Assembly (NCBI GenBank): GCA_964621225.1
Contig: CAZULK010000017.1
Span: forward strand, 1 to 30,758
DNA: 30,758 bases
Direction: 5' to 3'
From: CAYNUJ01 sp964621225
GTDB taxonomy: Bacteria; Bacteroidota; Ignavibacteria; Ignavibacteriales; Melioribacteraceae
How positions within the stretch are numbered: position 1 is the stretch's first letter; each line of letters begins with the position of its first letter. Below are positions 1 to 7,804 of this stretch, piece by piece. The notes beneath the pieces were generated by a model. That model ran no database searches. It was not told the DNA's origin and saw only the letters and a list, made by a program, of their open reading frames with translations. A program made the translations under genes and the position numbers.

Positions 1-8
1 TCAAGAAT

Positions 9-49
9 GATTGAATGATTGTCCGCCTATTGCGGAGATTGAATGATTG
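9..49. repeat. 13-bp direct repeat flanking a 15-bp palindrome
   Basis: GATTGAATGATTG occurs at 9-21 and again at 37-49. Between the copies, 22-36 is a perfect small palindrome, TCCGC-ctatt-GCGGA. The arrangement looks like a short palindrome inserted into, or bordered by, a simple repeat. The rest of 1-176 is AT-rich with no convincing gene, and the window starts inside this region, so its full extent is unknown. Confidence 0.6.
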
Positions 50-176
50 ATTAAAACAAAATGAAATAAAGCACGCCCCTATACCTTATACCCTAAAACA
101 CCCCGTTAAAGAAGCAAGCCCCCAAACCGTTCTCGGAAATAAAATAGCTCGGTTCGTTAGTTAAATATATTGCCAG

Positions 177-506
177 CTATGACTTCTTCTTACTCTTCTC
201 CTTCAGGTATTCATCGGTCAATTGGAAGAATTCGTCCCACTCTTCTTTGTCCTCTTTCATCTTTTTAATTTCTTCCAAATATTCCTTTGCGGAGATTTTA
301 TATTTTTCAAATATTTTTTGTTGATGTGCTTTTATCGAATCGGGAATGCCATGATAGAATTCCTCTACAACTAACAGGTCAACGTAAAGATGAGCCAATT
401 TCTCTTTTTTCTCTTTGTTTATAGAATTGCATCCTGCAAACAGTAAAAGAGAAATAAAGAATAGACTAACTACGTTTACTTGCTTCGAATAAAATTTTCT
501 TTTCAC
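177..506 (-). CDS. small lipoprotein, DUF4296-like
   Basis: This 109-residue protein has a lipoprotein signal peptide: basic start (Lys2, Arg3, Lys4), hydrophobic core, then lipobox LFAG-Cys26. The mature part is short, helical and very rich in Lys and Glu. The central stretch around GIPDS and KIFEKYKIS resembles the DUF4296 family of Bacteroidetes lipoproteins, whose function is unknown; this assignment is by eye. The start is GTG at 506, chosen because it supplies the basic N-terminus and no ATG lies before the signal core. The gene begins inside the end of the rhomboid gene, overlapping by 41 bases in another frame, so translation is probably coupled. A role in the envelope is inferred only from the lipid anchor. 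Confidence 0.7.
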   Translation of the reverse strand: MKRKFYSKQVNVVSLFFISLLLFAGCNSINKEKKEKLAHLYVDLLVVEEFYHGIPDSIKAHQQKIFEKYKISAKEYLEEIKKMKEDKEEWDEFFQLTDEYLKEKSKKKS

Positions 507-1407
507 GTTCAGTCAAATTTTGATAGCCGCTGCGGCTGATTTTATCTAATATCCTGTCTATTTCCTCTTGATCAATTTCTTCTTCGGAATTACCGTTGAT
601 CTCATAAAATTCCGCATCAATAATATTTTCGTCCTTTGTTCTGAATGGTTTTCTGAACGAAGCGGAATTTTTTGAGGAACCTTTAGGCGTAAATGCATCT
701 TTTAAAATATTAAAAAATCTTGAAAAATTAATTCCCCTTTTTCTGTCGTAAAGTACGAATAAGAATCCGCTTGCAGCTCCGCCAAGATGCGCCAGATGAG
801 CAATAGGTTCTCCGGCATTTCCGACGGAGAAATATTCGATTGCAACCAAAAATCCTATTAAGTACTTAGCTTTTATAGGTATTGGCGGGAACAATAAGAA
901 AATATACCTATCGGGATATGTCATCCCGAATGCCACCATAACACCGAAAACAGCTGCAGATGCTCCAACCGTAAATCCGCCGCTTAACCCCATTAAAGGA
1001 GTAAAGATCAATTGGAATAATCCACCCGTAATTCCGGCCAAAAGATAGAAGATCAAAAATTTCTGGCTTCCCCAAAGATTTTCAATTTCCATTCCGAACA
1101 TCCAGAGCATGAACATATTGAAAAATATATGCCAAAATCCTCCGTGCATAAATTGATATGTTATCAATTGCCATATCTGAAAATTAAATGCCTGCCCCGC
1201 GGGATCAATCCCTACCAAAGGATTCAACGAAAAATACCTGTTCAAAACATACCATCCCGGCACACCGCCAAAAGTCAAATTATCGAAGATAAATTGAATG
1301 AAAAAGACGGCAATATTAATAATCATAATATTCTTAATCACCGGAGGGAAAAGATAAAACCCTCTGAATCCTCGTGGTCTGTAATAATCTCTATCGTAAT
1401 AACTCAT
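466..1407 (-). CDS. rhomboid family intramembrane serine protease
   Basis: A 313-residue inner-membrane protein with about six hydrophobic segments between residues 24 and 220. Rhomboid proteases cut substrates within the membrane using a Ser-His pair. The family motifs are visible: HGGFWHIFFN (residues 88-97, with the His and Asn that support the oxyanion hole), the catalytic serine in VGASAAVFG (Ser150) and the catalytic histidine in AHLGG (His207). The last 80 residues form a charged cytoplasmic tail ending in a helical segment around EEIDRILDKISRSG, as seen in Bacteroidetes rhomboids. The start ATG at 1407 gives a Tyr/Arg-rich N-terminus. Its 3' end overlaps the lipoprotein gene; substrates cannot be deduced. 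Confidence 0.93.
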   Translation of the reverse strand: MSYYDRDYYRPRGFRGFYLFPPVIKNIMIINIAVFFIQFIFDNLTFGGVPGWYVLNRYFSLNPLVGIDPAGQAFNFQIWQLITYQFMHGGFWHIFFNMFMLWMFGMEIENLWGSQKFLIFYLLAGITGGLFQLIFTPLMGLSGGFTVGASAAVFGVMVAFGMTYPDRYIFLLFPPIPIKAKYLIGFLVAIEYFSVGNAGEPIAHLAHLGGAASGFLFVLYDRKRGINFSRFFNILKDAFTPKGSSKNSASFRKPFRTKDENIIDAEFYEINGNSEEEIDQEEIDRILDKISRSGYQNLTEREKKILFEASKRS

Positions 1408-1456
1408 TATTTCCTAATCTCTACAATTTTGAATCCAAATTAAATGATTTTCTTTA

Positions 1457-1494
1457 AAATAAAAAGAAGCAATCTAAACGGGTTAGACTGCTTC
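1457..1494 (-). terminator. rho-independent terminator after pgk
   Basis: On the minus strand a 12-bp stem (1466-1477 with 1483-1494, one G-T type mismatch) closes a 5-nt loop and is followed by a run of T residues. It lies 24 bases past the pgk stop and before the rhomboid start, so it should end the glycolytic transcript. Confidence 0.8.
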
Positions 1495-1517
1495 GTAGGA
1501 CAAAAGTTTCAAAAGAA

Positions 1518-2714
1518 TTATGCGTCGGTTAAGGCTGCAACACCCGGAAGTGTTTTTCCTTCCAAAAATTCGAGTGAAGCTCCGCCGCCGGTGGAAACGT
1601 GGGATACTTTAGTATCCAAGCCTGCTTTCTTAATTGCTGCGGCAGAATCCCCACCACCGATTATTGTGATAGCACCGTTTTCTGTTGCTTCTGCCAAAGC
1701 TTCGGCAACGGCATTGGTTCCAATTGCAAAATTCTCGAATTCAAATACTCCCATCGGGCCGTTCCAAACAATAGTCTTGCTTCTTAGAATTTCTTCTTTG
1801 AAGAGTTTAATTGTTTTCGGTCCGATATCCAATCCCATCATATCTTCCGGAATTTGATCCACATCCACTATCTGTGCCGGAGAATCATTCGCAAATTCCT
1901 CCGCTGCGGCAACATCAACCGGAAGGAGGAATTGCACATTGGAAGTTTCGGCTTTTTTAAGAATCTTTTTAGCCAAATCCAATTTGTCTTCTTCGAGCAA
2001 TGATTTACCAATATCGTAGTCCATTGCCTTCAAAAACGTATAAGCCATTCCGCCGCCTATAATCAAAGTATCCACTTTGTTGAATAAGTTTTGGATCACG
2101 TCAATTTTCCCGGATATTTTTGCTCCGCCGAGAATTGCTGTGAATGGTCTTTCCGGATTTGCGATTGCGTTACCCAAATAATCGAGTTCTTTCTGCATCA
2201 GATATCCCGCAGCACAAACATCAATAAATTTGGTAACACCTTCCGTTGAAGCATGTGCCCTGTGAGCCGTACCGAAAGCATCGTTCACATACACATCGCC
2301 CAAAGATGCCAATTTTTGGGAGAACTCCGGATCGTTTTCGGTTTCTTCTTTATGAAATCTTAAATTTTCCAGTAGAAGTACTTCCCCATCCGCCAATCCG
2401 TTTGCCAACTGTTCAACTTCCGGACCAATGCAATCACTCGCAAATTGAACATCTTTGCCAAGCAGTTCGGAAAGTCTTTCCGCAACCGGTTTTAAACTGA
2501 ACTCCGGTTTCACTTCCCCTTTGGGTCTGCCCAAGTGACTCATTAAAATCACTTTTGCTTCTTTCTCAATAAGTTTTTCAATCGTCGGTAATGCTGCGGT
2601 AATTCTTCTGTCGTCCGTTATCTCTTGATTTTCATTAAGCGGAACGTTAAAATCGACACGGCAGAGAACTCTTTTACCTTTAACATCCAAAGTTTCGATT
2701 GTAAGTTTATTCAT
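1518..2714 (-). CDS. pgk: phosphoglycerate kinase
   Basis: Cytoplasmic glycolytic and gluconeogenic enzyme that transfers phosphate from 1,3-bisphosphoglycerate to ADP. At 398 residues it has the usual bacterial length. Motifs seen: RVDFN at 19-23, SHLGRPKG at 59-66 (substrate binding), NDAFGTAHRAHAS in the N-domain, and GPMGVFE and GGGDSAAA in the C-terminal nucleotide-binding domain. The start at 2714 is preceded by GAGG at suitable spacing. It lies directly downstream of gapA on the same strand, which supplies the preceding pathway step. A hairpin terminator separates the two genes, so pgk may be made from partial read-through or from its own promoter. Confidence 0.98.
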   Translation of the reverse strand: MNKLTIETLDVKGKRVLCRVDFNVPLNENQEITDDRRITAALPTIEKLIEKEAKVILMSHLGRPKGEVKPEFSLKPVAERLSELLGKDVQFASDCIGPEVEQLANGLADGEVLLLENLRFHKEETENDPEFSQKLASLGDVYVNDAFGTAHRAHASTEGVTKFIDVCAAGYLMQKELDYLGNAIANPERPFTAILGGAKISGKIDVIQNLFNKVDTLIIGGGMAYTFLKAMDYDIGKSLLEEDKLDLAKKILKKAETSNVQFLLPVDVAAAEEFANDSPAQIVDVDQIPEDMMGLDIGPKTIKLFKEEILRSKTIVWNGPMGVFEFENFAIGTNAVAEALAEATENGAITIIGGGDSAAAIKKAGLDTKVSHVSTGGGASLEFLEGKTLPGVAALTDA

Positions 2715-2733
2715 TTTTAAACCTCTAATTATT

Positions 2734-2761
2734 AAAAAAAAGACGCAGTTTAAGCTGCGTC
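2734..2761 (-). terminator. hairpin terminator between gapA and pgk
   Basis: On the minus strand GACGCAG pairs perfectly with CTGCGTC (2755-2761 with 2742-2748), with a 6-nt loop followed by eight T residues. It is 22 bases past the gapA stop and 20 bases before the pgk start, so it probably lowers pgk expression relative to gapA. Confidence 0.85.
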
Positions 2762-2783
2762 TTTAAAGATTACTCAAATTACA

Positions 2784-3776
2784 TTAAGCAATTTTCTTCA
2801 AAAGGTCTACAACACGGCAGCTGTAGCCCCATTCGTTGTCGTACCAGCTAACCACTTTAACCAAGTTGCCTTGAACCATAGTGGAAAGCGAATCGAAAAT
2901 TGATGAGTGTGAATTTCCGAGGATATCGGAAGATACCAATGGTTCATCGGAGAATTCCAAAATTCCTTTCATAGCGCCTTCTGCTGCTGCTTTCATAGCT
3001 GCATTAACTTCTTCCGCAGTAGTTTCTTTTTTCAGGACTGCAACAAGATCGGTAATGGAACCGTCTGCAGTAGGAACTCTCATAGCCATTCCGTCCAATT
3101 TACCATTCAATTCGGGAATAACTTTTCCTACAGCTTTTGCTGCGCCGGTGGAAGTAGGAATGATATTTTGAGCAGCTGCTCTTGCTCTTCTTAAATCGCT
3201 GTGAGGCAAATCCAACAATCTCTGATCGTTTGTATAAGAGTGAACAGTAGTCATGAATCCTTTTTCAACACCGAAAGTATCATTCAATACTTTTACCATT
3301 GGAGCCAAACAGTTTGTGGTACACGATGCGTTTGATACTACTTTTTCATCCCCGGTTAATATTTCTTCGTTAACACCGAGCACAACTACCGCATCCACAT
3401 CTCCTTTCGGAGGAACTGTAAGAATAACTTTCTTTGCACCGGCTTCAACATGTTTCATGCATAATTCTTTAGTTCTGAATACACCGGTGGATTCAATAAC
3501 CACATCTGCTCCAAGTTCACCCCATTTTAAGTTTGCAGGGTCTCTTTCAGCACTGATTTGAATTTTTTGACCGTTAACAACAATACTGTCGCCTTCTGCG
3601 TAAACTTCACCGTCAAATTTACCGTGGACAGAATCATATTTTAACAAGTGAGCCAAGGTCTTTGCATCAGTTAAATCATTTATTCCAACAAATTCAATAT
3701 CTCCTAATGCAAGAGAACGTCTGAATACTAATCTACCGATACGACCAAATCCATTGATCCCAACTTTAATTGCCAT
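2784..3776 (-). CDS. gapA: glyceraldehyde-3-phosphate dehydrogenase, type I
   Basis: Converts glyceraldehyde 3-phosphate, phosphate and NAD to 1,3-bisphosphoglycerate in the cytoplasm. The 330-residue protein starts with the Rossmann motif INGFGRIGR (residues 7-15). The catalytic Cys152 lies in SNASCTTNC. The pair Asn33-Asp34 after the second strand suggests NAD rather than NADP use. The C-terminal WYDNEWGYS is canonical. The ATG at 3776 follows a strong GGGAGGT ribosome-binding site. pgk follows on the same strand. A Bacteroidetes-type promoter lies about 40-70 bases upstream. Nothing is unusual in the sequence. Confidence 0.98.
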   Translation of the reverse strand: MAIKVGINGFGRIGRLVFRRSLALGDIEFVGINDLTDAKTLAHLLKYDSVHGKFDGEVYAEGDSIVVNGQKIQISAERDPANLKWGELGADVVIESTGVFRTKELCMKHVEAGAKKVILTVPPKGDVDAVVVLGVNEEILTGDEKVVSNASCTTNCLAPMVKVLNDTFGVEKGFMTTVHSYTNDQRLLDLPHSDLRRARAAAQNIIPTSTGAAKAVGKVIPELNGKLDGMAMRVPTADGSITDLVAVLKKETTAEEVNAAMKAAAEGAMKGILEFSDEPLVSSDILGNSHSSIFDSLSTMVQGNLVKVVSWYDNEWGYSCRVVDLLKKIA

Positions 3777-3817
3777 TTATATTACCTCCCTTTGAGAATT
3801 ATTTAAAAAATCGATAA

Positions 3818-3848
3818 CAAATATACCGCCGAGTACCATATTTTTCAA
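3818..3848 (-). promoter_or_regulatory. candidate Bacteroidetes-type promoter for gapA
   Basis: On the minus strand TTG (3846-3848) is followed after 20 bases by TATATTTG (3818-3825), an exact match to the Bacteroidetes -7 consensus TAnnTTTG with normal spacing to the -33 TTG. The predicted leader to the gapA ATG is roughly 35 bases. Confidence 0.5.
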
Positions 3849-3946
3849 TTTAAAGGTCTTTTTATTCAATAAAATTTCTGTATTATTTCATTTTTCTGAT
3901 ATATATTGTAATTTTAGGGAGTCAATAATCAAATCGGAGTGTATCT

Positions 3947-4630
3947 ATGACGGGAATATACGACTTTCTACTCTATGTGCCTATTTTTTCCGAATTACCC
4001 ACCGAAACAATTGAAAAGATTGCAAAGGTAGGTATAAAGAGAACCTACAAAAAAGAGAGTGTAATACTTCTTGAAGAGGACGCCGGGAGCGCCCTGTTTG
4101 TTATTATAGACGGGAAAGTAAAAGTATCCCGTTCAAGCGACGATGGTAAAGAAGTTATTCTTACCATTCTTGGTGAATCCGATTTCTTTGGCGAAATGGC
4201 AATTTTAGACGGTCAAACAAGATCTGCAAATGTTATAGCCTTGGAAGATACAGAATTATTCCTAATAAAAAGAGATGACTTCATTAAGTTATTGTATGAT
4301 CATCCCGAAGTAAGTATTGCTCTACTTCAGGAACTTACAACACGGTTAAGACAAGCCGATATGAAAATAAAATCCCTCACGCTTAAAGATGCAGAAGGGA
4401 AAGTTGCAACGGTTCTTCTTCAAATTGCTGATGACCTTGGAAAAATTAAACAAGGTAAAGTTGAAATTGAAAAACTTCCGCTACAACAAGACCTTGCAAA
4501 TATGGCGGGTACCTCAAGAGAAACAATTTCCAGAACATTGCATGCATTCGCAAAAAAAGGTTTGGTGGAAATTGAAGGGAGCAAACTAAGAATTACAGAC
4601 TACGAGAAATTCAAAGAGATGTTTTCTTGA
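3947..4630 (+). CDS. Crp/Fnr family transcriptional regulator
   Basis: A 227-residue DNA-binding regulator. Residues about 10-125 form the cyclic-nucleotide-binding-type beta roll, with the phosphate-binding cassette FFGEMAILDGQTRSA (81-95) keeping Glu83 and Arg92-Ser93. A long dimerisation helix follows, then a winged helix-turn-helix at about 178-225 (LPLQQDLANMAGTSRETISR). There are no cysteines, so it is not an iron-sulfur FNR-type oxygen sensor. A cyclic nucleotide ligand is possible from the intact cassette but not proven. GGAG lies about ten bases before the ATG. It is divergent from gapA and overlaps the PHP gene by one base; whether it regulates glycolysis is unknown. Confidence 0.93.
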   Translation: MTGIYDFLLYVPIFSELPTETIEKIAKVGIKRTYKKESVILLEEDAGSALFVIIDGKVKVSRSSDDGKEVILTILGESDFFGEMAILDGQTRSANVIALEDTELFLIKRDDFIKLLYDHPEVSIALLQELTTRLRQADMKIKSLTLKDAEGKVATVLLQIADDLGKIKQGKVEIEKLPLQQDLANMAGTSRETISRTLHAFAKKGLVEIEGSKLRITDYEKFKEMFS

Positions 4631-5460
4631 TGCCCATAAAAGTAGACCTTCACACACACACTAATTTTTCCGACGGGCACAATTCGCCCGAAGATTTGAT
4701 AAAGCTTGCCAAATCAAAAGGAATAAACATTCTAGGCATAGTGGATCACGATACAGTGGACGGACTGGAAGAAGCGATTCACTATGGTCAAAAATACGGA
4801 GTGGAAGTAATTCCCGGAATTGAAATTTCAACGGATATCGACAATAAAGAGGTTCACCTCTTGGGCTATTTTGTTGATTACAAAAGCAAAGAATTTTTGA
4901 AGTACCTTACATTCTTCAAAAAGGAAAGGGAATTCAGAATTAAAAGGATTATCACGAAACTCAATTCACTTGGTGTTGATATTTCATTTTCGGACGTAAA
5001 GAAAATCTCCGGGAATTCTGCAATGGCAAGACCACACGTTGCATTCGCACTTATGGAGAAAGGCGTAGTAAGTGATTTTTATGCAGCATTCAGAAAATAT
5101 CTTCATGATAACGGTCCGGCATACGAAAGAAAAATTCACTTCTCCCCTTCCGCAGCAATCAAATTGATTAAGGATGCGGGCGGACTTTCTTTTGTTGCCC
5201 ATCCGAATAATATGGATGAAAATATACTTAAGGCATTGATCGATTCGGGCATTGACGGAATAGAGGTGATCCATCCAAGTCATTCCAAATATAGAATTAA
5301 ATTTCACAGAGGAATTGCAGATCAATTCGGATTATTGAAAAGCGGCGGAAGCGATTTCCACGGAGGGAAAATGGAGGATGAAAAGAACTTAGGTAAATAT
5401 ACAATACCACTTCATTTTTTGAATGATATGAAAAAATCTCTTGGACGCGACGTTGCATAA
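4630..5460 (+). CDS. PHP-domain phosphoesterase, TrpH/RNase AM-like
   Basis: A 276-residue metal-dependent phosphoesterase. The PHP metal ligands are visible as DLHTHTNFSDG (His8, His10, Asp15), IVDHDTVDG, the PGIEIS loop, FVAHPN and GSDFHG. The layout matches the YciV/TrpH family, which hydrolyses nucleoside 3',5'-bisphosphates and trims RNA 5' ends; the exact substrate here is inferred. I start it at the ATG at 4630, whose A is the last base of the regulator's TGA stop, giving the MPIKVDLHTH start typical of the family. A TTG one codon earlier is less likely. Its product may act in RNA turnover or sulfur-assimilation by-product recycling. Confidence 0.88.
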   Translation: MPIKVDLHTHTNFSDGHNSPEDLIKLAKSKGINILGIVDHDTVDGLEEAIHYGQKYGVEVIPGIEISTDIDNKEVHLLGYFVDYKSKEFLKYLTFFKKEREFRIKRIITKLNSLGVDISFSDVKKISGNSAMARPHVAFALMEKGVVSDFYAAFRKYLHDNGPAYERKIHFSPSAAIKLIKDAGGLSFVAHPNNMDENILKALIDSGIDGIEVIHPSHSKYRIKFHRGIADQFGLLKSGGSDFHGGKMEDEKNLGKYTIPLHFLNDMKKSLGRDVA

Positions 5461-5493
5461 ATGATGGCATTAAATTTTTGACCTAACATCTAA

Positions 5494-5522
5494 TTGCAAA
5501 TTATTTTATTTTTCGATATAAA
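5494..5522 (+). promoter_or_regulatory. candidate promoter for the PorZ-like gene
   Basis: TTGCAA (5494-5499) and TATAAA (5517-5522) are separated by 17 bases, a sigma-70-like arrangement 29 bases before the ATG. It lies in the 90-base gap after the PHP gene. AT richness makes chance matches common. Confidence 0.3.
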
Positions 5523-5550
5523 AGTGTTATCGATTATTCTTGGGAGAAAA

Positions 5551-7794
5551 ATGCGAATACTAATAATCTTGTTCCTTACTTCAGGTTTACTGTTTGCACA
5601 AAGTTTTGGCATTTGGAAAAATTACACGGACATGAGTGACGTAGCGGCACTGACTCTATTGAATGACGGTTACGCTGCAGCAACAAAAGGAGGCTTCTTC
5701 CTTTTCACCAAAAGTGATAGTAGTTACAAAAAATTCACCAAATCGGAAGGGTTAAAAAGTCAGATTGTAACGGCAATTACTAAAGACAAGTATGGAAAGA
5801 TCTGGCTGGGTACCGAAGAAGGATTTTTACACGTCTACTCTCCTGCTACGGATCAAGTGGAAACGGTTCGGGATATTTATTCAACGGATAAAACAAACAA
5901 AAGTATTAACTATTTGTTAGCAGTCGGAGATACAGTATATGTATGCACAGATTTCGGGCTCTCATTGATTGATCCAAGGTCTTATACATTTTACGATACA
6001 ATTCTTAAATTCGATTTACTTCCTGCAGAGTCGCAGGTAAATTCCGTATTCATCAAAGACAGAATCTATGTGGCTACCGATGTAGGATTCGCAATGTCTA
6101 AAATCGGAAGCACTAATTTGACCGCACCGGAATCGTGGCAATCTTTCGATGCATCGAACGGATTAAATGTGAATGCTGTTTACAATGTTGAATTTTATCA
6201 AAATGTGGTTGCTACTACAGATAAAGGTATTTATTCTTTCGACGGAACAAGTTGGAATCGAATGTTTAATTTAAATGTAGCGGCTAAAGTTGTTAAGACG
6301 GCAAACAACAAGCTCTATTTTTCAACTGTTAAAGATACTCTTTCAAATAAATTTATCAGCAGGCTTTATAGCTGGGATGGCAACGTACTACAGAGTGAAT
6401 ATGCGATTCTGGATGTTCAATTCAATTATTTGGAATCGAATGGAAATATGTTGATTCTGGGAACATCCGATGGAATAAAGGAATTGGACGGTGCATCAAT
6501 TAATACTTACAAACCGAATGGCTTGGTACAAAATTCGGTTCACCGTTTAACGGTTGATAAATACGGAAATTTGTGGACGGTAAGCGGTAAATCCCCTTCG
6601 GGTTCGGGAATAAATTTTTACGACGGATCAGAATGGAAAAATTTTAATAAAAGTACACTCCCCGAATATATAAAAAACAATGCCTTCTACGGTGTATATG
6701 CCGCAAAGGATGGTAAAGTTTATCTCGGTAATTGGGGAGACGGATTTTTAGTTTACGATAACGGGAACTTCACTAAGTATAATTCGGAAAACACAACATT
6801 AACCGGCATTCAGGAGAATTTAAATTATATTGTAATTACCGATATTGAACTGGATGATAAAGGAAATGTCTGGCTTACTAATTCCGAAACAGCGGCATCG
6901 GAAAATATTAACATGATGACGCCGACCGGTGAAGAATATCATTATGTAGTCAGAACGCCAATAGTTCCGGTGGATGCCGAATGTTTTAATTTGGCAATAG
7001 ATCAATACGGCACAAAGTGGTTCAATATCATCTCCGCAGTAAGCGGACAGATTGGGCTTTACTATTTTAATGATAATGGAACATATGACAATACATCCGA
7101 CGATACTTGGGGAGTGATAAATTCAAACGACGGGCTTAACAGTTCAACTATAAATGAAATTGTTCTCGATAACAGAGGCGAACTTTGGCTCGGTACAAGT
7201 TTAGGAATAAATATTATTCCGAATCCCAATTCTCCCCGTTCTGGAATAAGCAGTTCGTTTCCTGTAAGACAACAGAATGTAATTTCAATTGCGGTTGATC
7301 CGCTTAACAGAAAATGGGTCGGTACAAACGAAGGGGTATTTTTATTATCCACAGACGGAACGGCATTATTGCAAACATTCACAAAGGATAATTCGCCGCT
7401 CCCCTCGAATACAATCAAGTCCATTGCAGTTGACGAAAAAACCGGAGTGGTATATTTTGCAACTGATTTTGGAATATCATCATACTCATCCGTAAGCGCA
7501 AAACCGAATGATGATTTCAGTGAGTTGTTCGTTTATCCGAATCCGGTTGAAATTTCTTCCGGTGCCAATAAACAAATTACAATTGACGGATTAATCAGAG
7601 AAACAACTTTGAAGATATTATCAGTATCCGGTAATTTGATTAGAAAAATTGAGACCCCGGGCGGAAGAGTTGCTTTTTGGGATTTGAAAGACGAAAACGG
7701 GAATTTGGTCTCGAGCGGTGTTTACATTATAGTTGCATACGATTCGGAAGCCAACCTGGTAGCAAATACAAAAGTGGCTGTGATAAGGAGATAG
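5551..7794 (+). CDS. beta-propeller protein with T9SS sorting domain, PorZ-like
   Basis: A 747-residue exported protein. The ATG at 5551 follows GGGAG and gives a clean signal peptide ending LLFAQ; an upstream TTG at 5494 would add 19 residues and spoil it. Many propeller blades of the form GKIWLGTEEG, GNLWTVSGK, GNVWLTN and GELWLGTSLG run through residues 20-650, as in two-component-regulator-type propellers. The last 80 or so residues are a T9SS type A sorting domain: YPNPV, then an Ig-like strand set with WDLKDENGN and SSGVYII. The opening GIWKNYTDMSDV with WLGTEEGFLHVY resembles PorZ, the surface partner of the PorU sortase, but other propeller T9SS cargo has the same architecture. It is followed closely by the ABC-F gene. 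Confidence 0.8.
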   Translation: MRILIILFLTSGLLFAQSFGIWKNYTDMSDVAALTLLNDGYAAATKGGFFLFTKSDSSYKKFTKSEGLKSQIVTAITKDKYGKIWLGTEEGFLHVYSPATDQVETVRDIYSTDKTNKSINYLLAVGDTVYVCTDFGLSLIDPRSYTFYDTILKFDLLPAESQVNSVFIKDRIYVATDVGFAMSKIGSTNLTAPESWQSFDASNGLNVNAVYNVEFYQNVVATTDKGIYSFDGTSWNRMFNLNVAAKVVKTANNKLYFSTVKDTLSNKFISRLYSWDGNVLQSEYAILDVQFNYLESNGNMLILGTSDGIKELDGASINTYKPNGLVQNSVHRLTVDKYGNLWTVSGKSPSGSGINFYDGSEWKNFNKSTLPEYIKNNAFYGVYAAKDGKVYLGNWGDGFLVYDNGNFTKYNSENTTLTGIQENLNYIVITDIELDDKGNVWLTNSETAASENINMMTPTGEEYHYVVRTPIVPVDAECFNLAIDQYGTKWFNIISAVSGQIGLYYFNDNGTYDNTSDDTWGVINSNDGLNSSTINEIVLDNRGELWLGTSLGINIIPNPNSPRSGISSSFPVRQQNVISIAVDPLNRKWVGTNEGVFLLSTDGTALLQTFTKDNSPLPSNTIKSIAVDEKTGVVYFATDFGISSYSSVSAKPNDDFSELFVYPNPVEISSGANKQITIDGLIRETTLKILSVSGNLIRKIETPGGRVAFWDLKDENGNLVSSGVYIIVAYDSEANLVANTKVAVIRR

Positions 7795-7804
7795 TTTTTG
7801 TATT

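Noticed and set aside
3777..3946. Crp or FNR binding palindrome in the gapA-regulator gap
   Set aside because: I found no TTGAT-N4-ATCAA or TGTGA-N6-TCACA type palindrome, so autoregulation or gapA control cannot be claimed.
5494..5550. TTG start adding 19 residues to the PorZ-like protein
   Set aside because: The extension lacks a ribosome-binding site and puts a second hydrophobic stretch before a clean signal peptide; the ATG at 5551 has GGGAG upstream.
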